From: Thermoproteota archaeon
GTDB taxonomy: Archaea; Korarchaeota; Korarchaeia; Korarchaeales; Korarchaeaceae
Assembly: GCA_003661365.1 (NCBI GenBank)
Contig: QMVZ01000084.1
Span: forward strand, 1 to 7,339
Reading direction: 5' to 3'
DNA: 7,339 nucleotides
This document shows positions 1 through 5,580 of the stretch, in pieces. Made by a program: the position numbers and the translations under genes. Position 1 is the first letter of the stretch. Each line of letters begins with the position of its first letter. The notes under the pieces are model-generated. The model was not told where the DNA came from. It saw only the letters and a list, made by a program, of their open reading frames with translations, and made no database searches.

Positions 1-1
1 C

Positions 2-466
2 AAACTGCTTGGATTTACGACCACTAGGGCTAGGCAGGTTCTTCTTAGAACAGAACCAAAAAAGATTGCAAACCTAGCTAAAATCATAGAAGAGGTTCCA
101 CAGAAATATCCAACGAATTTGGCCTTACTTTCAGGAGAAATTAGACCAGGAAAATTAGCCTGGTCCCTAGCATTTCGTGAACACCCATCAATTCTAACTA
201 AAGCGATCAAGATAAGGGTTGCTAGATTTGAATTTATTTCGCTGTTTTTTGAGCTAGAAAAATCACCCCATCTCTCTTTTTATGGAGTACCAGCCTCAGG
301 ACCTGGAGAAATATTTAATGCGCTCGGAGCTACATTAACAATCGCAAATAGTTTGGAAGCGAGCGAGTTAAAGACTCTTTCATGGGAAAGATACCTTTGT
401 CCTTTCGAATCGGCTGAATTTGAAGTGGTAAAGCAGATCCCGCTTCTTAGGCTAAGAGTTGACTAG
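2..466 (+). CDS. Unrecognised protein, C-terminal 154 residues (5' end outside window)
   Basis: I do not recognise this protein. The frame is open from the first bases of the window to a TAG at 464-466. The first possible start inside the window is a TTG at 119 with no Shine-Dalgarno sequence before it, so I read the gene as entering from the left edge. The visible part is a mixed alpha/beta soluble domain with no membrane segment or signal peptide. The N-terminal visible part is basic (TTTRARQVLLRTEPKK). A Gly/Pro-rich turn (YGVPASGPGE) precedes a short hydrophobic helix (IFNALGATLTIA), and the protein ends in a strand-like segment (IPLLRLRVD). It converges on the Fe-S protein gene with only two bases between the stop codons. 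A Brix-type RNA-binding fold was considered, but the resemblance was too weak to claim. I am fairly sure it is coding because the whole frame has consistent protein-like composition; its function is unknown. Confidence 0.6.
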   Translation, partial: KLLGFTTTRARQVLLRTEPKKIANLAKIIEEVPQKYPTNLALLSGEIRPGKLAWSLAFREHPSILTKAIKIRVARFEFISLFFELEKSPHLSFYGVPASGPGEIFNALGATLTIANSLEASELKTLSWERYLCPFESAEFEVVKQIPLLRLRVD

Positions 467-468
467 AT

Positions 469-846
469 CTAGGGGCTATCCTTTGATCCGTGCCTTTTTA
501 GATATACCTCAACTGGATCGTAGTTTAATCTCTCTTTGAGTATCCTTCTTCCTTCTTCTGTTAGATCCAAGGGAGTCCACGGAGGGTCTAGAACAAGCTC
601 AACGCTCACCTCTTTAGCTTCCTTTATCTCCTCTTCAACGCTTCTCTTAGCCATTCCAAGGATGAAGAAAGCCATAGGGCATCCAGGAGCCGTCATGGTC
701 ATTTTTATTTTGATAATAGGACCTTCTAATATCTCTATTTCCCGTACTAAGCCTAGGTCAACAATATTTATCCCTAACTCAGGATCTAAAACCTTTTTAA
801 GAGCAGATCGAACTCTTGCTTCAAGATCCTCCAAACAAGCCACCAC
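469..846 (-). CDS. MIP18/DUF59 (SufT/PaaD-like) Fe-S cluster assembly protein
   Basis: This is a small cytosolic protein of the MIP18/DUF59 family, whose members (eukaryotic CIA2, bacterial SufT, PaaD) help to mature or deliver Fe-S clusters to target proteins. The 125-residue length is normal. The family landmarks are in order: DPELGINIVDLGLV at about residues 21-34, the TMTAPGCP motif with the conserved cysteine at residue 56, and DPPWTP at about 87-92. A charged tail of about 33 residues follows. The chosen start is the first of two adjacent GTG codons (844-846, then 841-843); no strong Shine-Dalgarno site decides between them, and the N-terminal helix fits the family either way. It lies 22 bp after the trpS stop and is probably co-transcribed with it. 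The family assignment is firm. The client protein, and whether it binds the cluster itself, cannot be read from sequence. Confidence 0.92.
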   Translation of the reverse strand: MVACLEDLEARVRSALKKVLDPELGINIVDLGLVREIEILEGPIIKIKMTMTAPGCPMAFFILGMAKRSVEEEIKEAKEVSVELVLDPPWTPLDLTEEGRRILKERLNYDPVEVYLKRHGSKDSP

Positions 847-868
847 CTAATCTTTCTACATGTTGCAT

Positions 869-2008
869 TCAAAATGTTTCTTCATCCTTAAGCAAGAACT
901 TGTCAAGCAAATCTCTTGCTCTCTCCCTCTTGTGTTGATGCTCTTCCAAGAACTCAACTATCCTCCCTATAAGTTCTTCCTTACATTCACCACAAAGCAA
1001 ATCGCCTGACATGCACCTCAACCTTCGTTCCTCAAGTGCCCCATCATCTTCCTCAAATATGAAAGCGTAGTAGTAAAATACTGGACAAATGCTTGGATTT
1101 CCTCCCTTTTCCTTTTGTTCGGCTATAGTAGGTCTCCCTCCTGTGAAGGCATTCCATATCTTTTTCCTGACAGCATCTGGCGAATCTGTAGTGAAGATTG
1201 CGCTCATGGCCTCGCTTGAGCTCATTTTCCCAGCACCAGAAAGACTGGGCAAGAATTTGCTATGAAATATCGCAGGCTTGTAAAATCCAAGCTTCGGTGC
1301 AATGTCTCTGGCAACCCTGAAATGGGGATCCTGATCAACTGCTAGCGGAATTAAACAGGGAACATTCTTTTCACTTATGAAAGACTCTATAAAAGCTGGA
1401 GCTGCTTGAATGCTTGTGAAGAATATCTGGCCTATATTAGAGCTTTCGGTAAAACCGAAAGTTGCTCTAACAGTTGAGAAAGTTATCTTCTTGGCGCAGC
1501 CAAGGGCTATCTTATACAACACCCCAATGTAATCGGTATCCAAGAATATTCTAGTCTTATCCTGATTGAAACCAAGGGCTATTACATCTAACGCGTTGTC
1601 TAAAGCGTATCTTCTTGTTTTTTCTAAGGTGAGTTCTGGTTTGAAGAGGAACTTCTCGTCATCTGTCATTTGAAAGTAAAGCTTTACATCGAATCTGTCC
1701 TGCAACCACTTAGTTAAAAACCACGGAACCATGTGGCCCAGGTGTGTGTGGCCAGAGGGACCCCTTCCAGTGTACAGGTAGAACTTTTCCCCTTGTTCAT
1801 ATTTATCCAATATCCAATCAAGATCCCTATGAGCAAAGAAGATCCTTCTTCGTAATAGTTTGTGTGTCCCTCCGGCCAACTCAGTGAGTCTTTTGTATAG
1901 CTCCTGGTTAAGAGGAGTTAGTCCGAATTCTGCTACTAATCTCGCATAATCTACTTTTCCGCGCACTTCCCAAGGTGTTACTAGGAACTCATTACTATCC
2001 TCCCTCAA
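869..2008 (-). CDS. trpS: Tryptophanyl-tRNA synthetase, archaeal/eukaryotic type
   Basis: This class I aminoacyl-tRNA synthetase attaches tryptophan to tRNA-Trp in the cytoplasm using ATP. The N-terminal segment VTPWEVRGKVDYARLVAEFG (residues 10-29) is typical of archaeal TrpRS. The HIGH-type signature is GPSGHTHLGH (84-92 region), the adenylate/Trp-pocket motif AVDQDPHFR lies at about 223-231, and the KMSKS loop is GKMSSS at about 260-265. Near the C-terminus, C332, C339 and C342 form the CxxxxxxCGEC pattern common in this subfamily. The 379-residue length is complete. The start is a TTG at 2006-2008, and a G-run at 2015-2020 may act as a weak ribosome-binding site. No better in-frame start is visible. 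It heads a probable two-gene operon with the MIP18-family gene. The leader carries an inverted repeat, listed separately. Function is very secure; only the exact start is open. Confidence 0.97.
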   Translation of the reverse strand: MREDSNEFLVTPWEVRGKVDYARLVAEFGLTPLNQELYKRLTELAGGTHKLLRRRIFFAHRDLDWILDKYEQGEKFYLYTGRGPSGHTHLGHMVPWFLTKWLQDRFDVKLYFQMTDDEKFLFKPELTLEKTRRYALDNALDVIALGFNQDKTRIFLDTDYIGVLYKIALGCAKKITFSTVRATFGFTESSNIGQIFFTSIQAAPAFIESFISEKNVPCLIPLAVDQDPHFRVARDIAPKLGFYKPAIFHSKFLPSLSGAGKMSSSEAMSAIFTTDSPDAVRKKIWNAFTGGRPTIAEQKEKGGNPSICPVFYYYAFIFEEDDGALEERRLRCMSGDLLCGECKEELIGRIVEFLEEHQHKRERARDLLDKFLLKDEETF

Positions 2009-2032
2009 AGAAGACCCCCCTAGAAAGCAGCT

Positions 2033-2064
2033 GGCAGATCATACTGCAAAACGTTCTATCTGCC
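2033..2064. repeat. Perfect 7-bp inverted repeat in the trpS leader
   Basis: The arms GGCAGAT (2033-2039) and ATCTGCC (2058-2064) are exact inverted copies separated by 18 bases, lying 25-56 bases upstream of the trpS start codon. The pair could be a two-half-site operator for a dimeric regulator or a hairpin in the mRNA leader. The arms do not extend beyond 7 bp and there is no T-tract, so it is not a terminator. A match this short can occur by chance. Confidence 0.35.
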
Positions 2065-2179
2065 TTTAGGGTAGACAGAGCGTCACCAAAAGCCAACACC
2101 AGACCTCATGATCAACTAGTTTAATTTTGACCATTAGATAAAAACATGATGTGATGAATCTTATCAACCTTATCGTTAC

Positions 2180-2187
2180 TTTATTAA
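2180..2187 (+). promoter_or_regulatory. TATA-like box for the RidA-fusion gene (leaderless start likely)
   Basis: TTTATTAA is centred about 31 bases before the ATG at 2215. An archaeal TATA box usually lies about 25 bases upstream of the transcription start, so transcription should begin only a few bases before the ATG. No Shine-Dalgarno sequence lies at normal distance; the GAGGGGA at 2192-2198 is too far upstream. Both facts fit a leaderless or nearly leaderless mRNA. Confidence 0.5.
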
Positions 2188-2214
2188 GATTGAGGGGACA
2201 TATCACAAACGAAG

Positions 2215-2838
2215 ATGCCGGCTTCAGAATCTGAAGAATCTGTTGTGAGATGGACTGCTGAATCCCTTTCAATTACAGCCGTTGGTATTTGGACTGCTGT
2301 TGTCCTGCTTTGGGCTCTCTACAGCGGGAAGCTGAGCTTTGGACAAGGAATAGTACCTTTAGCTCAAATCGGCTTTGTTCTACTTATTTGGGGAATAGGA
2401 GCGCTTATCGTTGCAGGTGGTAGTGGATTAATCTATGGAATGACTGCGAAGAAAGAAGAAGTCGTAAAGGTCGAAGAAATAGCGCCTCCAAATGCCTTCC
2501 TAGGACCACATCCTCAAGCAGTAAAGGCAGGACGCTTCATATTTGTGTCTTATCAACTCCCCCTAAATCCAGTTACTGGCCAGATAATAAAGGGTGATAC
2601 TCTCTTACAGGCGAGAGCAGTTCTAGACTCATTAAAAAATCTCTTACTCTCAAATGAGAAAGGATTAGAGAATGTCATTAAGCTTACTTTCTATGTAACG
2701 AGTCTTGAAAAACAGCATGACATCGAAAGAGCTTATCTAGAAACCTTTACTCACGGAAGACCAGCTATGACAATAGTTGAGGTCTCTGGTCTTCCCTTCG
2801 GTGTTGATGTAGCTCTAGATGCTATAGTCAGGGCGTGA
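2215..2838 (+). CDS. Membrane-anchored RidA (YjgF/YER057c/UK114) family protein lacking the catalytic arginine
   Basis: The N-terminal third (residues about 17-38 and 46-76) is two hydrophobic membrane helices. A KKEE-rich linker leads to a complete RidA-type domain at about 91-206. Ordinary RidA proteins are soluble trimers of about 130 residues that hydrolyse reactive enamines/imines from amino-acid metabolism. Family landmarks here are GPHPQAVKAG, PVTGQIIKGD, and the end segment RPAMTIVEVSGLP. In active RidA the last motif reads PAR, and that arginine is essential for deaminase activity; here it is Met185. The glutamate expected near the C-terminus is also changed (ALDAI, Asp202). Positive charges flanking the helices suggest both ends face the cytoplasm. 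The ATG at 2215 fits the upstream TATA box. The stop overlaps the neighbouring convergent gene by 11 bp. Domain identity is secure. Enamine deaminase activity is unlikely, and a ligand-binding or scaffold role at the membrane is inferred. Confidence 0.88.
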   Translation: MPASESEESVVRWTAESLSITAVGIWTAVVLLWALYSGKLSFGQGIVPLAQIGFVLLIWGIGALIVAGGSGLIYGMTAKKEEVVKVEEIAPPNAFLGPHPQAVKAGRFIFVSYQLPLNPVTGQIIKGDTLLQARAVLDSLKNLLLSNEKGLENVIKLTFYVTSLEKQHDIERAYLETFTHGRPAMTIVEVSGLPFGVDVALDAIVRA

Positions 2839-4288
2839 TAAGGCCTGCCTCCAGGAACTTCCTCCTTACGGTGCCATAGGCAGTTAGAGCAGACATAGCA
2901 GTAGCAGCCCTCTCGGGCGAGGGATAAGCAGGAAATCCAAGTTCTTCAAACCTTTCCCTAAAAGCAACTGCATACTCGCCTTGACCTATATCACAGAAAA
3001 CAACTGGTTTGTCAACTCCTCTGGCAACTTCTGCCAATTTCTCCGGGAGATTCCCAGTCAATCCAGGTACGTGATGTAAGGCTAGTACAATTACCCCATC
3101 AACAACAGGACTCTCCAACAGTATTTCCAGGGATCTTACATACGCTTCATCGTTTGTAGATCCGGTTAGATCAATTGGATTCTTAACAGAAGCTATTGGT
3201 GGAATTATTCCCTTACGTTTCAACTCTTCTAGCCTCTCCTCTGTCTCTCCGGACAAGTCTGCAATTATTTGGCCTCTACTCTCCAGTTCATCAACAGCCA
3301 TGACTCCAGCACCTCCTCCATCGGTCAGTACAGCAATACGTTTCCCTTTGGCTGGTGGTTGCATAGAAAGAGCCTTAGCCACATCAAAAAGTTCCTCGAC
3401 ATTGTTTACTCTTATGATCCCGGCTTGTCTAAAGGCAGCATCGTAGACATCATCTCTTCCAGCCATTGCTGCTGTATGAGAAATAGCGGCGCGAGTTCCA
3501 GCCTTCGTCCTGGCTGCCTTTAGTACTACTATCGGTTTACTAAGGACGGCTCTTCTAGCAGCTTCTATGAATTCTTTGCCCCTTCCAAGAGATTCTATGT
3601 AAACAAGGATAACTCGAGTTTTGTAATCGCTTGCAAGGTAATCTATAAGCTCTGCTTCGCCCACATCAGCTCTGTTTCCATAACTGACAAACTTCGCTAA
3701 TCCCAGTTTCTCTCCAGCCATATAGTCCAAACAAGCTACTCCAAAGGCTCCTGATTGAGTAATGAGAGAAATAGAGCCAGGTTTTGGGCGTGGAAGAGAC
3801 TCAAAGACTTTTCCTCCGATCTCTTTCTCATAAGGAAGGAACATTGTGTCTACCCCTGTTTCGGGACACAATATTCCAATGCAGTTGGGTCCAACCAGTC
3901 TGATACCATGTTTCTTCGCAACCTCAACAAGTTGTTCCTGTAGGGCAACTCCTTCTCCACCTATCTCGGCGAAACCTCCGCTAATGACTACAACGTTCTT
4001 TGTACCAAGCTTCCCAAGTTCATCAACTGCTCCTGGAACAAATTTTGCTGGGATTGCTATTACTGCCAAATCAGGGGCTGAAGGAAGCTGAGATATTGAT
4101 GGATATGTTGTCACACCCAAGATCTCCCTGGCATCAGGGTTAACAGCATATAACTCGCCTCTAAATATCCCTTTATCCTTATTCTCCTTTAATATTCGTA
4201 GAATCTCATGACCAACTTTGCCTGGCTTTCGAGAGGCACCTATAACTGCTATTGAATCTGGATAGAAGAACTTGTCGAGGAGTAACAT
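2828..4288 (-). CDS. Acyl-CoA synthetase (ADP/NDP-forming), alpha subunit
   Basis: This is the alpha subunit of an acetate/acyl-CoA ligase (ADP-forming), which converts acyl-CoA, ADP and phosphate to acid, CoA and ATP. In many archaea this is the energy-conserving last step of sugar or amino-acid fermentation. A CoA-binding Rossmann domain opens the protein (FYPDSIAVIGASRKPGKVGHE, residues 8-28; LVGPNCIGI about 131-139). A succinyl-CoA-ligase-like domain follows, with TQSGAF (177-182) and the phospho-histidine motif ISHTAAMAG, His271 being the expected catalytic residue. A third domain begins near 315 (RIAVLTDGGGAGVMAVDEL) and runs to the end. The 486-residue length is close to that of separate alpha subunits. 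The ATP-grasp beta part is not fused and no beta gene is in the window, so it must lie elsewhere. The ATG start is supported by a TATA-like box about 26 bp upstream. Which acyl-CoA is used cannot be told. Confidence 0.93.
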   Translation of the reverse strand: MLLLDKFFYPDSIAVIGASRKPGKVGHEILRILKENKDKGIFRGELYAVNPDAREILGVTTYPSISQLPSAPDLAVIAIPAKFVPGAVDELGKLGTKNVVVISGGFAEIGGEGVALQEQLVEVAKKHGIRLVGPNCIGILCPETGVDTMFLPYEKEIGGKVFESLPRPKPGSISLITQSGAFGVACLDYMAGEKLGLAKFVSYGNRADVGEAELIDYLASDYKTRVILVYIESLGRGKEFIEAARRAVLSKPIVVLKAARTKAGTRAAISHTAAMAGRDDVYDAAFRQAGIIRVNNVEELFDVAKALSMQPPAKGKRIAVLTDGGGAGVMAVDELESRGQIIADLSGETEERLEELKRKGIIPPIASVKNPIDLTGSTNDEAYVRSLEILLESPVVDGVIVLALHHVPGLTGNLPEKLAEVARGVDKPVVFCDIGQGEYAVAFRERFEELGFPAYPSPERAATAMSALTAYGTVRRKFLEAGLITP

Positions 4289-4309
4289 TAGGTTTAGAGA
4301 GGGACATCA

Positions 4310-4318
4310 AAAAATTAA
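4310..4318 (-). promoter_or_regulatory. TATA-like box for the acyl-CoA synthetase alpha gene
   Basis: On the minus strand this reads TTTAATTTT-like sequence, centred about 26 bases upstream of the ATG at 4286-4288. That spacing puts the transcription start at or just before the ATG, and no Shine-Dalgarno sequence precedes the ATG. A leaderless mRNA of its own is therefore likely, separate from the tubulin-like operon that ends at 4393. Confidence 0.5.
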
Positions 4319-4392
4319 ACTACACGCGATTTAGAGAAACCCGATAAGAACCTCAAAACTTCTTGGACCTACAGCACAATGCTCTGAAGAGG

Positions 4393-5580
4393 CTAAGGTG
4401 ATTCCAGATCTAGTGCTTGCTTCAATTCCCTGGCTTTTTGCCTCTTTCTTGCTACTTCCTCAGAATGCTGGCCTATTCTCTGTAAAAATTGCTCTAATTC
4501 GCTTTGATTAGTTCCCTCTACCGAGGCAAGCAATTCCTCATGAAGATCGTAGTAGACCTTTGCTATGTCAACAAGCTTAGTTATCTTGGGTATCTCGGGC
4601 TCAACTAAAATTACGGCAACGTCAGATTCATCCGCGCCCTCTTCAAGCCTTCGTAGACCACTTGCAATATCAATTCCATTTATCTTGCGCAAGAAAAATC
4701 TCTTCACATCTAAAAATCCCTTAACGCTGAAGTTTTCTTCCGGAATTCTAAGGACAAAAACCGCTCTAAAAGCAGTTTCTGGGTCGCACTGAGCCATCTT
4801 ACCCTCCTCAAGGGCAAGTTCAGCCAACAGATCGAGTACGTTCCCGACGGTTTCTGATCTAACCTTGGCATAACAAGGCACACAGAGAGTTGCTTCTTTC
4901 ATCTTTAAGATAGATTTAAGACTCTGGGCCGATAACTCGCCCCCTATCCCAGTTCCTAAAGAAGACGTTTCTTCAAACATAGCCTTTAGGAAAGAAGAGA
5001 TCTTCTCATCAACTTCAATCAAACCACCGCCAACACCTTCCTTGCTAGAAGAAGGGACAAATAGGTCGTTGTCAATCAACAATATGGAATCCGCATAATC
5101 TAAGAGGTTGGAAATAGAGATTATGGAGTTATATGAGAATTTTATTGGCTCTATAGGGTACATCGAAGGGAGGATTCCTAAGACGATAATTGGTGGAACA
5201 ACACTCTTATCAGAGAAATATTCTCTAAGGTATTTAACTAGAACTGGAGTGGCTCCAGCTCCAGTTCCTCCGCCTAAGGCGGCAAACACCATTATTACAG
5301 GAGCTCTTTCAACCCTTTTCTCGCTAAGAAACGTCATTATCTTTTCCTTACTATCATCTTCTTGCATTAACTTCATGGCAGACTTCCATTGTCCACCAAC
5401 ACCTTCTCCAGACTCGCCTAGAAGGATGAAATTCTCTCCAAGTGAGGTCAATTCATCTGCTGTTCTTGAAGAGGTATCTAGTGCTAAGGTTCCGTAAAAC
5501 CTATCCTCTCCAAGCTTAGAATACACTTGATCAAGAATCCTAGTCCCACCAGAACCAATGCCAATACCAAGTAATTTCAA
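4393..5580 (-). CDS. Divergent tubulin/FtsZ-superfamily protein with degenerate T7 loop
   Basis: This 395-residue protein belongs to the tubulin/FtsZ superfamily of GTP-binding filament proteins. Nucleotide-site elements in order are: T1 loop GIGIGSGGTR (5-14), T2-like LALDTS (32-37), T3-like GESGEGVGG (55-63), and the signature T4 loop GGGTGAGATP (103-112). A helix reading SYNSIISISNLLDYADS (149-165) and LLIDND (167-172) follow, the latter recalling tubulin and CetZ more than bacterial FtsZ. The T7 loop region (about 212-226, GGELSAQSLKSIL) has no N-x-D-x-x-D/E catalytic pattern. A C-terminal domain (about 230-345) and a charged helix (355-392) end the protein; the FtsZ tail peptide is absent. 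The TTG start overlaps the upstream stop (TTGA), with a strong Shine-Dalgarno site. It probably binds GTP and may polymerise, but self-activated hydrolysis looks impaired. Cell division FtsZ, CetZ, FtsZ-like families and TubZ were considered; none fits exactly. Confidence 0.88.
   Translation of the reverse strand: MKLLGIGIGSGGTRILDQVYSKLGEDRFYGTLALDTSSRTADELTSLGENFILLGESGEGVGGQWKSAMKLMQEDDSKEKIMTFLSEKRVERAPVIMVFAALGGGTGAGATPVLVKYLREYFSDKSVVPPIIVLGILPSMYPIEPIKFSYNSIISISNLLDYADSILLIDNDLFVPSSSKEGVGGGLIEVDEKISSFLKAMFEETSSLGTGIGGELSAQSLKSILKMKEATLCVPCYAKVRSETVGNVLDLLAELALEEGKMAQCDPETAFRAVFVLRIPEENFSVKGFLDVKRFFLRKINGIDIASGLRRLEEGADESDVAVILVEPEIPKITKLVDIAKVYYDLHEELLASVEGTNQSELEQFLQRIGQHSEEVARKRQKARELKQALDLESP

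Larger units (their letters stand above)
2009..2214. promoter_or_regulatory. Divergent intergenic control region between trpS and the RidA-fusion gene
   Basis: These 206 bases separate two genes read in opposite directions and must hold both promoters. The right end has a clear TATA-like box for the plus-strand gene (separate entry). For trpS, the best minus-strand candidate is TTTTTATC (complement of 2137-2144), which would give a leader of roughly 100 nt containing the inverted repeat at 2033-2064; a second A/T-rich block is at 2120-2127. A short open frame on the minus strand across this region has no recognisable protein character and I do not call it a gene. No tRNA or known riboswitch fold was found. 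Placement of the trpS promoter is tentative. Confidence 0.5.

Noticed and set aside
463..472. Perfect 10-bp palindrome CTAGATCTAG spanning both convergent stop codons
   Set aside because: It arises from two facing TAG stops around GATC; it is too short for a terminator hairpin and has no T-tract, so it is probably chance.
536..850. Plus-strand open frame of 104 codons opposite the MIP18-family gene
   Set aside because: The minus strand carries all conserved family motifs; the plus-strand product is low-complexity Ser/Thr-rich and has no start signals.
2009..2110. Possible tRNA or structured RNA in the trpS leader
   Set aside because: No acceptor-stem pairing or T-loop consensus (GGTTCRA) could be found; only the 7-bp inverted repeat stands out.
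2066..2272. Minus-strand open frame of 68 codons across the trpS/RidA intergenic region
   Set aside because: It has no recognisable motif and no Shine-Dalgarno site, and it overlaps both the start of the RidA-fusion gene and the presumed promoters; composition reflects A/T-rich intergenic DNA.
4346..4364. Short inverted repeat AAGAA/TTCTT between the tubulin-like stop and the acyl-CoA synthetase promoter
   Set aside because: The arms are only 5 bp and A/T-only, with no adjoining T-run on the relevant strand; not a convincing terminator.
5108..5497. Plus-strand open frame of 129 codons inside the tubulin-like gene
   Set aside because: It is antisense to a well-supported gene, and its sequence is the Ser/Pro-rich kind produced by reading the opposite strand of a coding region.
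4393..5580. Annotation as the canonical cell-division FtsZ
   Set aside because: The T7 catalytic triad and C-terminal tail peptide are absent, the H7-like region resembles tubulin/CetZ, and no division genes are nearby.
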